Shown: piece after piece, positions 39,301-45,578 of the stretch
How the letters are laid out: each line of letters starts with the position of its first letter
How positions within the stretch are numbered: position 1 is the stretch's first letter
NCBI GenBank assembly: GCA_037043235.1
Contig: JAWRVZ010000056.1
Span: 3,873,001 to 3,937,000, forward strand
DNA: 64,000 nt
Reading direction: 5' to 3'
Source: Rhodeus uyekii
Taxonomy: Eukaryota > Chordata > Actinopteri > Cypriniformes > Acheilognathidae
Program-made: the position numbers and the translations under genes
The notes under the pieces: model-generated
Seen by the model: only the letters and a program-made list of their open reading frames with translations
The model's database searches: none
Told to the model about the DNA's origin: nothing

Positions 39301-41465
39301 AGTCCAATCAAATATCAGCCATACTGATGATGATCACTTTTTGCGCTTGCGGCTACAATTACTCTTTCGTTAAATTCCATTTACCTTCAGGTGCTATTTA
39401 TGCCAGTTTTGTGTAAATCACAGCTTTACTAAGTGGATAATGATCAAACGCAGAACTATAATAAATACAGAGTAGATTAAAACAATTACATTTAAGATGC
39501 AAAGAGGTGGTTATATTACAGTAATACTGATAATCATGTGTTACAATTCAGGCAGATTTAAAAGAAAAACGAATCATTTTATTTTTGTAATTAATAATTA
39601 AAGTAATGACAAAAAATTATCAATTCAAAATCTTGAATTGGAGGTTCAGTTGTGAATGAACGACACCGTACAGAAGCATAAAAGTAAATGGAGTATATTA
39701 TTCCAGTAGGAACCAGTTAGCCATTAAAAAATGGAGGTCTAGGGTTTTTAAATTTAATTAAAGGTACTTTAATCACAGTGAACTGTAGATTTCACTGGGA
39801 GCCTTTTTAATGGATAAAACAGTTTGGACTTGAGACGCCCCAGTTGAGCAGAGAATTTTTAAACAGACCCTCTCAGACAGCCAGACAGAAATGCACTGCA
39901 GCAGTCTAATCTGAAACTTAAAAAAGCATACCAAAATACGACGAGCTTCTCATATAGCTAGAATTTTTTTTGTGTGAATAGTGAAGGTTTATAAATGAGT
40001 AAACGATTGTTCTCTGTGAAGTCGAAATTAACCAAAAATAAAATAAAAAATTCTAAACGTGAGGTGCCAGAATGTACAGTCAGTGCTTTCTTTCTCTCTG
40101 TATAAGCCGGGCTTGTACAGCTACCTTGCAATTCTTTTCTTTCCATTGTCTACGCACTATGACAAAGAGAGAGAAAGAGCCGGGTCATGGTACAGAGCGT
40201 CCCAGGAGAAGACAGGGATTAAGTACTTCACCCAGGGGCATATCAGCAATGGTCAGTGAAAGTGCTTCTGAGCAGAATTTCATCAGATATTTGCCATTCA
40301 TATAGTCTGGTGTACTTGCTACGAACGCACTTGAGGCTAATGCAAGAATGTGTGTTGATTTGTAATGGGCTGAAAGAGCATTACTAGTACCACAGTTATC
40401 AGGTCATTTAATTCAGGCTGGGTCAGCAGTGTTGCAGCAGTTAGAAGGTTCACCCCAGTTACTATTGGAAGAATGAAAGCTTTATGTTCATGCCCTTTTC
40501 CTAGCACTGATATAAAATTCTCCCTGTACTCTCCTTATAAACTGAAGAGTAAAAAATGATGGGGGAAAAAAAGGTCCCTACCTCATACCCGTCAACTTTA
40601 CATACAGTAGGTGTACAACACAAGATTTTGTATTTAAATGCATTTATGATGAGCTGTGCCTTGTGTAAAAGAAGTGTCCTTGATTAAACTTCAAATCTTT
40701 TTTTACTTTACTTGCAGATAATGTAATATTAACAGGTAAAACTTTACAATAAGGTCTCATTTGTTAACATTAGCTCTTTATTATCATTAACTAAGATTAA
40801 TGAATGCTGTAGAAGTATTGTTCATTCTTGGTTCATGTTAACTAATGAAACCTTATTGTAAAGTTTTACCATTAAAACGAAGAAAAAGTCCACTTACTTA
40901 AGAGTACATTTTCATGGCTAGGTTTCTTAACGCACTTAAAGTGTCAGTTCATCCCCCCCCAAAAAAACGATCTCACCAACTTCAGGGACAGTTAACTAGA
41001 TGAGCCTGAGTCAGTTTTTAAAGGTTGTTTCGAGAGCATAACATAACGGGATGACACGTTTGACCAATAAGAATCATGTCGTGTAATAACACATGTCATA
41101 CAAGTTTCAGTAGAAATGGCATTAAAGTATATTTATTTATTTTAAAGACAATAGGAGTAATTATGAAACGACATAAAAAGATGAATATAAGTACTACGTT
41201 TAATATAAAATGAACTAACATCTTCATTCAATTGCAATTAACATCCAAATAAGTGTCTGAAAACAATACCTTCAGTTCGTACTTAAGTATACTCTTTTAA
41301 AAGGTACGCTAAAGTGTACTTCATTTTTTTATAAGGTGTGCCAGAGTACTCCGGAGTGAATAAACTCAAGTGTTTCCGTTAACAGAAATGGGTTTACCTC
41401 CAAAGTGAACTCTCAGTCACGGTTCCCAGGTTAAAGTCGAACAGTTTTGTCAGAATCAGGATCAC
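11275..41465 (-). CDS. sorcs3: SorCS3-like VPS10-domain sorting receptor, exons 2-27 (exon 1 outside window)
   Basis: This is a type I membrane receptor of the sortilin family, which in vertebrates sorts neuronal cargo and receptors between the trans-Golgi, endosomes and postsynaptic membrane. Twenty-six exons with GT/AG borders join in frame to 3114 nt (1037 residues plus stop). Numbering from the first codon seen, residues 1-500 form the VPS10 beta-propeller, with Asp-box strands such as SVDFGTTY, SSDEGATF, ITYNKGQTW and SCDAGNTW. Residues 500-600 are the Cys-rich 10CC region, 640-830 the PKD-like modules (VDFGDG), about 916-935 the transmembrane helix and 936-1037 the cytoplasmic tail. The tail begins KIPWI and ends IPNCTNV, both SorCS3-like. 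The exon count fits a 27-exon vertebrate gene lacking only its first exon, which carries the signal peptide and propeptide. SorCS1 is the main alternative; the 10CC and tail sequences argue against it. Which teleost duplicate (a or b) cannot be told. Coordinates span introns. Confidence 0.88.
11640..12410. repeat. Dispersed AT-rich repeat, related to 40885-41345
   Basis: Both segments contain GTGTACTTT/AAAGTGTACTT words, a TTCARTAGAAATRRCATTAAAGTA block (about 12130-12155 and 41108-41130) and AGTAATTATGAAAYKACAT-like sequence in the same order. They look like two old copies of one DNA-transposon-like repeat. The ends are not sharp. Confidence 0.45.
12465..12619. mobile_element. Short hAT-like MITE in sorcs3 intron 26
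   Basis: It starts CAGGGTGTCCAAACTCGGTC and ends GGATTGGACATA, with TAGCTCCAAC near the left end and GTTGGAGCTGAACTC near the right as inverted arms. It is flanked by ACTTAGAA (12457-12464) and ACCTAGAA (12620-12627), an 8-bp target duplication with one mismatch, as hAT elements make. I recognise this as a very common fish family. It lies about 40 bp from the exon 26 donor. Confidence 0.75.
12662..12897 (-). CDS. sorcs3: sorcs3 exon 26 (cytoplasmic tail)
   Basis: 236 bp. The acceptor is ctgtctactcag/TAA and the donor CCCAG/gtgaga. It encodes KIPWIHVETEDTHEKEPEM, then a Ser/Thr-rich stretch and RELMEKELEAQNP. The Tyr-based YAQ element that I recall directly after the juxtamembrane region in other SorCS tails is absent. 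The ORF continues past the donor, but that extension runs into a MITE and is not coding. Confidence 0.86.
13103..13208 (-). CDS. sorcs3: sorcs3 exon 25 (transmembrane segment)
   Basis: 106 bp. The acceptor is ttgcctgcag/CAC and the donor AAACG/gtaagc. It encodes a hydrophobic run of about 20 residues starting SAMLLLVSLGLLGLAILF and stopped by the basic YKFKR stop-transfer sequence. Confidence 0.92.
13769..13811. repeat. (CA)n microsatellite
   Basis: A pure CA run of about 43 bp in sorcs3 intron 24, more than 500 bp from both neighbouring exons. Confidence 0.95.
14377..14476 (-). CDS. sorcs3: sorcs3 exon 24
   Basis: 100 bp. The acceptor is cttgtttcag/ATG and the donor ACTGG/gtaaga. It encodes FMNALNQNLIQFDLKP followed by VTVSVSQLTL, just outside the membrane. 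Confidence 0.9.
14655..14710. repeat. Fragment of the common fish interspersed repeat
   Basis: AATGTCTTTACTGTCACTTT and TTAATGCATCCTTGCTGA match the inner 3' part of the family seen at 17641-17959 and 19245-19550. Only this piece remains in intron 23. Confidence 0.5.
15177..15208. repeat. (TG)16 microsatellite next to the exon 23 donor
   Basis: On the coding (minus) strand this is a CA tract beginning nine bases into intron 23. CA-rich sequence this close to a 5' splice site is a known hnRNP L binding context. Confidence 0.93.
15217..15348 (-). CDS. sorcs3: sorcs3 exon 23
   Basis: 132 bp, 44 whole codons. The acceptor is ttttctag/GTT and the donor GATAAG/gtaaga. It encodes VSVFPGSPTAAELFILP. 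A (CA)16 tract begins nine bases past the donor. Confidence 0.9.
16075..16187 (-). CDS. sorcs3: sorcs3 exon 22
   Basis: 113 bp. The acceptor is cgttcccag/ACT and the donor TCGCAG/gtatac. It encodes LLLSFSPNLEEHNPS and AEWRQDVGRVV, a conserved membrane-proximal ectodomain stretch. Confidence 0.9.
16327..16450 (-). CDS. sorcs3: sorcs3 exon 21
   Basis: 124 bp. The acceptor is gtttttag/CCA and the donor CAAAG/gtgaag. It encodes PRITLEGSVSHTF and NSVTVQVSAG, the second half of the second PKD-like module. Confidence 0.88.
17641..17959 (+). repeat. Near-complete copy of the common fish interspersed repeat
   Basis: It starts TACTGTTCAAAAGTTTG and ends CCAAACTTCAGAACAGTAG, so its ends are imperfect inverted repeats. 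The interior has CTGCATTTATTTGATCAAAA and GGATCCTTCAGAAATCATTC. It is nonautonomous, with no ORF, and lies in sorcs3 intron 20. Confidence 0.7.
18368..18501 (-). CDS. sorcs3: sorcs3 exon 20
   Basis: 134 bp. The acceptor is gtgttag/GTC. The donor ACAGAG/gttcaa is weak, but it is the only one keeping the frame into exon 21 and the family alignment. It encodes ANLTAVLWPSQP and TFYWWFNNSTE. Confidence 0.85.
18763..18949 (-). CDS. sorcs3: sorcs3 exon 19
   Basis: 187 bp. The acceptor is tttttatag/GGT and the donor CACTA/gtatgt. It encodes the PKD-type core VDFGDGISVSYSNIS followed by HTYRVAGIFRVTARAQNSQG. Confidence 0.92.
19245..19550 (+). repeat. Second copy of the common fish interspersed repeat
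   Basis: It shares GCTCACTAAGGCTGCATTTA, CTGATTTGCTGCTCAAGAAT and CTTACTGACCCCAAAC with the family. It lies in intron 18 between exons 18 and 19 and is more decayed at its 5' end. Confidence 0.62.
19782..19811. repeat. (TG)15 microsatellite next to the exon 18 donor
   Basis: On the coding strand this is a CA tract starting 16 bases into intron 18. Confidence 0.93.
19827..19998 (-). CDS. sorcs3: sorcs3 exon 18
   Basis: 172 bp. The acceptor is tgatacag/GTA and the donor CAAAAT/gtgagt. It encodes YRRVLLNNCREGL and leads into the first PKD-like module. A (CA)15 tract starts 16 bases past the donor. Confidence 0.87.
20245..20358 (-). CDS. sorcs3: sorcs3 exon 17
   Basis: 114 bp. The acceptor is tccctgcag/TGA and the donor ACAGG/gtaaca. 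It encodes CDYGFERQASGKCAPAFWYD, still within the Cys-rich 10CC region. Confidence 0.9.
21953..22086 (-). CDS. sorcs3: sorcs3 exon 16
   Basis: 134 bp. The acceptor is gcatttaag/GGT, with a weak pyrimidine tract, and the donor GAGTG/gtgagt. It encodes GEVCVMGERQVYMKRKPG, then Cys-rich EPCIC. This exon is the clearest evidence for SorCS3 over SorCS1 and SorCS2. Confidence 0.88.
22523..22640 (-). CDS. sorcs3: sorcs3 exon 15
   Basis: 118 bp. The acceptor is cctcgtag/ATT and the donor AACAAG/gttgtc. It encodes FFGHFSYHSDWQLIKIDY and FQTWHLHNK, the end of the propeller and entry to the 10CC region. Confidence 0.88.
22916..23023 (-). CDS. sorcs3: sorcs3 exon 14
   Basis: 108 bp. The acceptor is gtgtgtctag/GAT and the donor ATTAC/gtaaga. 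It encodes the Asp-box SLDEGRQWDKLSF followed by STPLFVDGVL, the last complete blade of the propeller. Confidence 0.9.
23752..24155 (-). repeat. Reverse copy of the common fish interspersed repeat
   Basis: On the plus strand it begins CATTCAAAAGTTTGGATTAA and runs to CAATGCAGCCCTGGTGAGCA, the inverted order of the other copies. It lies in sorcs3 intron 13. Confidence 0.6.
24872..24963 (-). CDS. sorcs3: sorcs3 exon 13
   Basis: 92 bp. The acceptor is gtctttag/ATC and the donor TTATG/gtaaga. It encodes FEEEHSVWFLDHGGALLAV. The VWFLD wording is the SorCS3 rather than the SorCS1 form, as far as I recall those proteins. Confidence 0.9.
25125..25201 (-). CDS. sorcs3: sorcs3 exon 12
   Basis: 77 bp. 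The acceptor is tccctcttag/GTA and the donor AGACAG/gtaaat. It encodes NIGPELSFANTGMF and the Asp-box SCDAGNTWRQ. Confidence 0.9.
26348..26450 (-). CDS. sorcs3: sorcs3 exon 11
   Basis: 103 bp. The acceptor is cattttcag/CCG and the donor CCACAG/gtgtgtg, which runs straight into a short GT repeat. It encodes CSLHLHLQMSENPYT and SAPGIIVATG. Confidence 0.9.
27430..27576 (-). CDS. sorcs3: sorcs3 exon 10
   Basis: 147 bp, 49 whole codons. The acceptor is tgtcctacag/GTG and the donor TACCTG/gtaaga. It encodes VAGVSGIIIANKKED and the Asp-box ITYNKGQTWRLLQPP. The blade ends with a Cys that pairs in the family with the next exon. Confidence 0.92.
28041..28220 (-). CDS. sorcs3: sorcs3 exon 9
   Basis: 180 bp, 60 whole codons. 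The acceptor is ctccgtgcag/GAC and the donor TACAAG/gtctgt. It encodes DMHIVSTDEGQVLAAVQEWN and then NDTYSLYISDTPGVYFT, one of the most conserved VPS10 stretches in SorCS proteins. Confidence 0.94.
28305..28394 (-). CDS. sorcs3: sorcs3 exon 8
   Basis: 90 bp, 30 whole codons. The acceptor is tgtgtgtcag/CTA, where a (TG)n tract takes the place of the usual polypyrimidine tract. The donor is CCCAAA/gtaaga. It encodes TTYFVSYQRGPF and ends LPKYCLPK. Confidence 0.9.
28395..29912 (-). other. sorcs3 intron 7, noncoding
   Basis: A CA tract at 28398-28416 abuts the exon 8 acceptor. The rest is AT-rich, without repeats I can name and without exon-like segments. Confidence 0.6.
29913..30031 (-). CDS. 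sorcs3: sorcs3 exon 7
   Basis: 119 bp. The acceptor is gcatctcacag/AAA and the donor TTACAG/gtacag. It encodes ITCRAQKCSEEG with a Cys pair, then SLVVQDQYIFLQ. Phase matches exons 6 and 8. Confidence 0.9.
30955..31147. mobile_element. hAT-like MITE in sorcs3 intron 6
   Basis: The left arm AAAACTCAATTTCTGGAGGG and the right arm CCCTCCAGGAATTGAGTTTT form inverted repeats, and the right end finishes ...ACCCCTG. Internal TTTAGCTTCAACCCCAATTA matches the same family as 12465-12619. The target duplication is no longer clear. Confidence 0.68.
31437..31560. repeat. AT-rich TATGTA/CATATA microsatellite
   Basis: Alternating purine-pyrimidine sequence with palindromic TGTATGTATACATA and TATATACATATAATG words, followed by a short CAGA run. 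It lies in sorcs3 intron 6. Confidence 0.75.
32820..33240. repeat. Purine-rich low-complexity tract around exon 6
   Basis: The plus strand is dominated by GAAAG/GGAAG words, interrupted only by exon 6 (32960-33024). On the coding strand it is a long pyrimidine-rich tract that includes the exon 6 acceptor. Confidence 0.8.
32960..33024 (-). CDS. sorcs3: sorcs3 exon 6
   Basis: 65 bp. The acceptor is tcatttccag/GGC and the donor GGAC/gttagt. It encodes ALSGLDKEADLVHIEAR, close to the SorCS3 version of this blade. It sits inside a purine-rich tract that spans both flanking introns. Confidence 0.88.
33312..33354. repeat. (CA)n microsatellite
   Basis: A pure CA run of about 43 bp in sorcs3 intron 5, about 290 bp from exon 6. 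Confidence 0.93.
34662..35288. mobile_element. MITE with CCGTATTTTCCCGCATATAA-type ends
   Basis: The left end CCGTATTTTCCCGCATATAA is mirrored at the right end by a near-identical inverted copy (rc CCGTGTTTCCCGCATATAAC). The interior holds further TATAACCCGC/GCGGGTTATA subrepeats near both ends (about 34720-34755, 35165-35200 and 35225-35280). There is no transposase. Its 627 bp lie in sorcs3 intron 5. The superfamily is not certain. Confidence 0.72.
36347..36379. repeat. (GT)n(GA)n compound microsatellite next to the exon 5 donor
   Basis: On the coding strand it reads as CT repeats and then CA repeats, starting about eight bases past the exon 5 donor. Confidence 0.9.
36388..36461 (-). CDS. 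sorcs3: sorcs3 exon 5
   Basis: 74 bp. The acceptor is tggctgtag/CTG and the donor TACTG/gtacga. It encodes the Asp-box LYSSVDFGKKW followed by ILVHERVTPGRFYW. A CT/CA dinucleotide tract starts about 8 bases past the donor. Confidence 0.9.
36633..36791 (-). CDS. sorcs3: sorcs3 exon 4
   Basis: 159 bp, 53 whole codons. The acceptor is tcttcctcag/ATC and the donor AGG/gtatat. It encodes a propeller blade with SSDEGATFQK and SLLFHPTQENWILAYS, the blade pattern shared by all SorCS proteins. Confidence 0.92.
36894..36993 (-). CDS. sorcs3: sorcs3 exon 3
   Basis: 100 bp. The acceptor is ttttgtag/GTC and the donor AGGAAG/gtgagtg. It encodes the Asp-box SVDFGTTYDKL and then MLSYLYVCPTNKRK, a SorCS hallmark. 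It completes the split Arg codon from exon 2 and ends on a codon boundary. Confidence 0.9.
37057..37263. mobile_element. MITE with AACACTTTACA-type inverted ends
   Basis: The left end GGTAACACTTTACAGTAAGG and right end CCTTATTGTAAAGTGTTAC are inverted copies. The interior is AT-rich with GTTAAC words. It is the same family as 40735-40870 and probably 54430-54660. Confidence 0.7.
40735..40870. mobile_element. 136-bp MITE with perfect 20-bp inverted ends
   Basis: The left end GGTAAAACTTTACAATAAGG is repeated exactly, inverted, at 40851-40870. The interior TTAACATTAGCTC and GTTCATGTTAACTAATG is itself loosely palindromic, so the whole unit could fold into a hairpin. It is the same family as 37057-37263. 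Confidence 0.78.
40885..41345. repeat. Dispersed AT-rich repeat, related to 11640-12410
   Basis: It shares the CARTAGAAATRRCATTAAAGTA block and AAGTGTACTT words with 11640-12410. It lies directly upstream of exon 2 in intron 2. The boundaries are not sharp. Confidence 0.42.
41398..41465 (-). CDS. sorcs3: sorcs3 exon 2
   Basis: 68 bp. The acceptor is tttctttcag/GTG and the donor GGAG/gtaaac. It encodes VILILTKLFDFNLGTVTESS and opens the VPS10 beta-propeller. It starts in phase 0 and ends two bases into a codon. In vertebrate SorCS genes this exon follows the large first exon, which is not seen anywhere between here and 64000. Confidence 0.88.
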
Positions 41466-43814
41466 CTGAAAGAAAAACACGCAGACATTTAACAAATCAC
41501 CAAGCAATCTCCATTTACACATTTCCCCAGCTACTGCACTCTTAATGTGCTACGGTAAATGATAAAATGTCTGTCAGGCAGCTTCGCAAGTGATGGATGA
41601 GAGTAAATATCAGGTGTGAATTTTATTATCTTGAGATGACAGCAGAATAAGAGGCAATACACTCAGAGCCAGGACAGCCTGATGGAGGTAATGATGATCA
41701 GGAGAAGAGAGAGGGGAAAAAAACAACAACAAAAAAACCATGACGCAGTACACATACGCTAAAGCACAAACACGCTCAAGCTGTCAAATGTCACGATGAA
41801 ATGGCAGGTAAAACGCTTTGCTCTTCCCAACTGACAAAACATTCTGAGCACACACTCATAAACAACAGTGAACAAACAAGCATCTGTCTTTCCACTGAGT
41901 TTTTACCATAAAAAAGAAAGGGATAGAGAGAGAGACTTTGAATCAAAAGAAGACAGTAAGTGGTCCCTTTGCGTCTGTGTCTGTGTGAGAACACTGTCTT
42001 CAGTATTGCGTCCACACACTAATGAATATTAGTCTAAAAAGGTGCAATATTTCATTTCACACTGCATGATTGTTGAGAGTTCAGTCAATAGGAGTATTGT
42101 CATTAACCTAAAAGAAAATCGAGTAATAATTCATGAAACGGATACAAACGCAAACACGACTGTTCTAGAAAAGCCTATAAAGCCTACCGGTAGACTGTGA
42201 CTTCACTAACACTGCTATACCGGGTCCTGTGTTTGTGTATGCATGTGTGCGCAACCTTCACTCTTCACGGCCCCACCTGTGACGGGATGGCTTCATCTCA
42301 GGTTAATTAACCAATCAGAAGAGGACAAACCATTAGCATATCCAAATACAGCATATCTGAAAGAGCAGGACCCCAGTCAAACTCACTCAGCTTCCTAAAC
42401 CAGCAAAACCACCGTGATACTGGAACTAATTACATCTCTTTCTTGAAAGAGAGAGAGAGTCCAGTGTCCATGGGGCTGAAAATGAATATTAATATCAAAG
42501 TCGAGGTTTCTATTGTCCGTTTCTATGAGGTCAATAATATGTGCAGGGATGTTATGCAGATTTAATTACATTTGCATATGAATGGTGGGTTTGATCAGTT
42601 CATGTTCAAGCTAAGATCAGATTCAGTTTAAACATGAATGACTTACTGTCATATTACAGTCAATGCGCTGAGGTCTGTTCAGCCGCTTTATTCTTCTAAC
42701 CTCAAATACACGAAAAAGCTTCACCATTACATTCATCTTTTTGTTCCTCTACCTTTTGTTCTCTCTGAAATAATGTTTCAGTACATGCGAAACATGTCAA
42801 CCTGGTTCAAGACTCAACATTTCTGTCTTTTTTCAGCTAGAGCTGGTATGTCATAAAATCCGTATTACCGGTACATGCTGAATCTTACAACTGAACATTT
42901 CCATTTCCATAATTCCCATATCTTTTTCATTTCCTTTATTGCATTTGCCCATGAAATATGATTATCTAAATTGCAGCTTATAGTGCTGTATACGGCTATT
43001 TTGTTGTGCTCTGTGTGATACCATGGAAACAACTCCCGCTAAGACCAATCAGTATCCACTGAAGGCTCCTCAGTTGACAGTGACAACAAGTAGCAGTGAA
43101 ATCAAAAACAATAACCGGAGTAAGAACAGATGGCAATGTGCTACTAACATAGCTGATGTATCTTCCAGGGGAAACTGACAATACTTTTTACAGCTTTTGT
43201 GACTGAAACGGAAAGACATATCACTTCAGGAACTCTAGGAACCAGGATGTTTACTCTGTTGGCCATGAACATTAAAAAACAGTATATAAACCCCTTTTTG
43301 CCTTTCAGCTGCCTACACTGCCTATAATTTTTGGAAAATTATACAATGTCTAATAAATATTTATTCTTGGGCCCACTATTTTAAAATGTTTGAGTGAAAT
43401 GGAAGCATACACGTGTCTGGAAGTATCTGGGTAGCAATATTCAGTTTGAAAAGTAATATGCAAAATAGTAATTCAACATGAAAAATGTATTTCTGTATTT
43501 AAATAGATATTTTCCACACCAAATGTGCAACGTTTAGAACAAAATGCTCATTTAAATTCAACAATATCATTTAAATGAACTATTTCCTACACTAGTTGTA
43601 ACATAATTTAAACATATATTTACACATATATTAAATAAGTTGCAAAAAGCAAAAAAAATACAAATAAATTTTCTTAATTGCATTTGCACTCACAGTTATA
43701 AACATTTGCAATTGCATTTTTATCAAATGCCCAGCAAACGAATGCAGCAAAATTTTAAAATATATAGTGTAGGAAATAGCTAGTTTAAATTTAATTATTC
43801 AAAAATTCCCTTCA
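41466..43814 (-). other. Proximal part of sorcs3 intron 1
   Basis: Noncoding sequence between exon 2 and the short LTR element. I see no exon 1 candidate with a signal peptide and no nameable repeat. Confidence 0.5.
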
Positions 43815-43819
43815 AATAT

Positions 43820-44073
43820 TGTCACGGGAACTCGGAAGGAAACTGACAAGAACGGATGATAAACATAAATCCCCTTTAATGGTAGCACTCAGGAACGTGT
43901 AACATTAAACAATAACCGACAAAGGAATGAACTAAACAGGCAGACTATACACACAGGAAATGAGGGAGCTAAACATGAACACCTGAACATAATCAAACCA
44001 ATTAGACACCATGACAACAAATTCCTTCTAACTCAGACAAGAAGGGCTAACAAAACATGAAATAAGTGTAACA
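43820..44073 (-). repeat. LTR of the short element (3' copy in element orientation)
   Basis: 254 bp with TG...CA ends, matching 45325-45578 apart from AACATAATC here against AACACAATC there. Confidence 0.92.
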
Positions 44074-45275
44074 TTACACCCCCCCTCGGCAAGGTGCGTC
44101 TTCGCACCGATTAAATGTCCAACTGAGTGAGGAGGCTTCGGAGGTGGGCGTAGCGCTGGAAGTCGATAAGGACTACCAGGAGTCACGGAAAATCCCCATG
44201 GTGGTGCCGCCGGTGGGAGGAGCCAGGGTGGAGCTTTAGGCGGAACACAGGAGCCGATCGACGGGGGTGGAACCAAGCTGTGTTGATGGACCGGCGAAGC
44301 AGAGAGGCCGATAGACCAGGGTACCTTCGACGGCCTTGAAGCCCGAGGCAGAGCTGCAGGGTCGCGGGGCTGAGATGATGACGGGGATTCGGATGACCTG
44401 GACGACGCTGTGGTGAGTGAGGATGACAGGGAGGTCGGAGAAAGGGAGGAGCCCGATGACGCCGTAGGGGTGGAGGGTTTCGAAGTCCGTGGCGGAGGCT
44501 GAGTGACGATCGTCGGAGGCCGACTTGGAGAGACGAGCGAATCCAGCGGAGACACAGGGTAGACGGTCCACGGAGGCGACGAGGACATGCAGAGCCGAAG
44601 CGAGGTCGATGGGCTGATGGGTCGAGATGGGGACATGGGACTGGAGGTCCTATGTGCAGCCGGGGACTCGGTCTCACGCTGAGCTGGTGGAATTGAAGCC
44701 TGAGGCGGAGCTGACGAACTGCACAGAGCCGGCGATGAGGGCAGAGCTGAGGGTTTCAATGACACCATTGGAGTCGACGGATCCAGGGGGCTGGCCATGA
44801 CCAGCGGGGAAGACGGGACCAGGGAGTCAGACAGGACCATAGGCTGAAGATTTCCGGACGGAACCGGAATATCCATTTTCCCGGACGGAACCGGCGAGGA
44901 GAACGAAGAGATGGGGGTGGGGATATGGGTGGGAGTCGAATCCGTTGGCCATTGATTCAGGTTAGTTTCACTTTCAGACTCTGGGGTGGACTCATCAGCC
45001 GACTTCCGCTGTCTGGATGACGTGGCCGCGGCGCCCGGGATCCATGGCGTGGACGCGGCGCCCGGGATCCATGGCGTGGACGCGGCGGCGGCGCCCGGGA
45101 TCCATGGCGTGGACGCGGCGGCGGCGCCCGGGATCCATGGCGTGGACGCGGCGGCGGCGCCCGGGATCCATGGCGTGGACGCGGCGCCCGGGATCCATGG
45201 CGTGGACGAGGCGCTCGGGAGCCAAGACGTGGCGGCCGGCTTCTGCTGTCCGGACCGGGGATAGAGTTGATCCAT
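44028..45275 (-). CDS. Proline/serine-rich ORF of the short LTR element
   Basis: A 415-codon ORF starts 50 bases inside the 5' LTR boundary (element orientation) and ends inside the 3' LTR. Residues about 23-83 contain six copies of STPWIPG separated by AA or AAAA. The remainder is rich in Pro, Ser and Thr (for example PPPSIGSCVPPKAPPWLLPP). I see no gag major-homology, zinc-knuckle or enzyme motif and do not recognise a function. Other frames are also open through the GC-rich part, so some of its length may be compositional. The in-frame 9- or 11-codon repeats and the position just inside the LTR are consistent with real, gag-position coding potential, but this is not proven. Confidence 0.5.
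   Translation of the reverse strand: MDQLYPRSGQQKPAATSWLPSASSTPWIPGAASTPWIPGAAAASTPWIPGAAAASTPWIPGAAAASTPWIPGAASTPWIPGAAATSSRQRKSADESTPESESETNLNQWPTDSTPTHIPTPISSFSSPVPSGKMDIPVPSGNLQPMVLSDSLVPSSPLVMASPLDPSTPMVSLKPSALPSSPALCSSSAPPQASIPPAQRETESPAAHRTSSPMSPSRPISPSTSLRLCMSSSPPWTVYPVSPLDSLVSPSRPPTIVTQPPPRTSKPSTPTASSGSSLSPTSLSSSLTTASSRSSESPSSSQPRDPAALPRASRPSKVPWSIGLSASPVHQHSLVPPPSIGSCVPPKAPPWLLPPAAPPWGFSVTPGSPYRLPALRPPPKPPHSVGHLIGAKTHLAEGGCNVTLISCFVSPSCLS
45027..45208. repeat. Six-copy GC-rich minisatellite inside the short LTR element
   Basis: A 24-bp core, GCGCCCGGGATCCATGGCGT plus GGAC, is repeated six times with a spacer of one or three GCG triplets, so periods are 27 or 33 bp and always in frame. 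A seventh, diverged unit follows (GCGCTCGGGAGCC, 45211 onward). Confidence 0.93.
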
Positions 45276-45324
45276 TGAAAAAAAAAAAAGTCTTTGTAGG
45301 CGACTTAGTCTTGGTCGGTTATTC

Positions 45325-45578
45325 TGTCACGGGAACTCGGAAGGAAACTGACAAGAACGGATGATAAACATAAATCCCCTTTAATGGTAGCACTCAGGAA
45401 CGTGTAACATTAAACAATAACCGACAAAGGAATGAACTAAACAGGCAGACTATACACACAGGAAATGAGGGAGCTAAACATGAACACCTGAACACAATCA
45501 AACCAATTAGACACCATGACAACAAATTCCTTCTAACTCAGACAAGAAGGGCTAACAAAACATGAAATAAGTGTAACA
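45325..45578 (-). repeat. LTR of the short element (5' copy in element orientation)
   Basis: 254 bp with TG...CA ends, followed on the right by the AATAT target duplication. The expected tRNA primer site next to it is not obvious. Confidence 0.92.

Larger units (their letters stand above)
36994..41397 (-). other. sorcs3 intron 2, noncoding
   Basis: A 4.4-kb intron between exons 3 and 2. It holds the MITEs at 37057-37263 and 40735-40870 and part of a dispersed repeat at 40885-41345. No other exon-like or RNA-like segment is recognised. Confidence 0.6.
43820..45578 (-). mobile_element. Short nonautonomous LTR retrotransposon
   Basis: Two 254-bp LTRs (43820-44073 and 45325-45578), starting TGTCACGGGA and ending GTGTAACA, differ by about one base. 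They are flanked by a perfect 5-bp target duplication AATAT (43815-43819 and 45579-45583). The internal 1251 bp has no protease, RT, RNase H or integrase. A G-rich run next to the 44073 LTR, read on the minus strand, fits a polypurine tract, so the element reads on the minus strand, the same direction as sorcs3. Near-identical LTRs mean recent insertion, presumably mobilised by an autonomous LTR relative elsewhere in the genome. Confidence 0.9.

Noticed and set aside
44986..45364. Plus-strand and second-frame ORFs through the minisatellite (repeats such as GIHGVDAA and HAMDPGRR)
   Set aside because: A GC-rich repeat with a period divisible by three keeps several frames open. Element orientation favours the minus-strand 415-codon frame.
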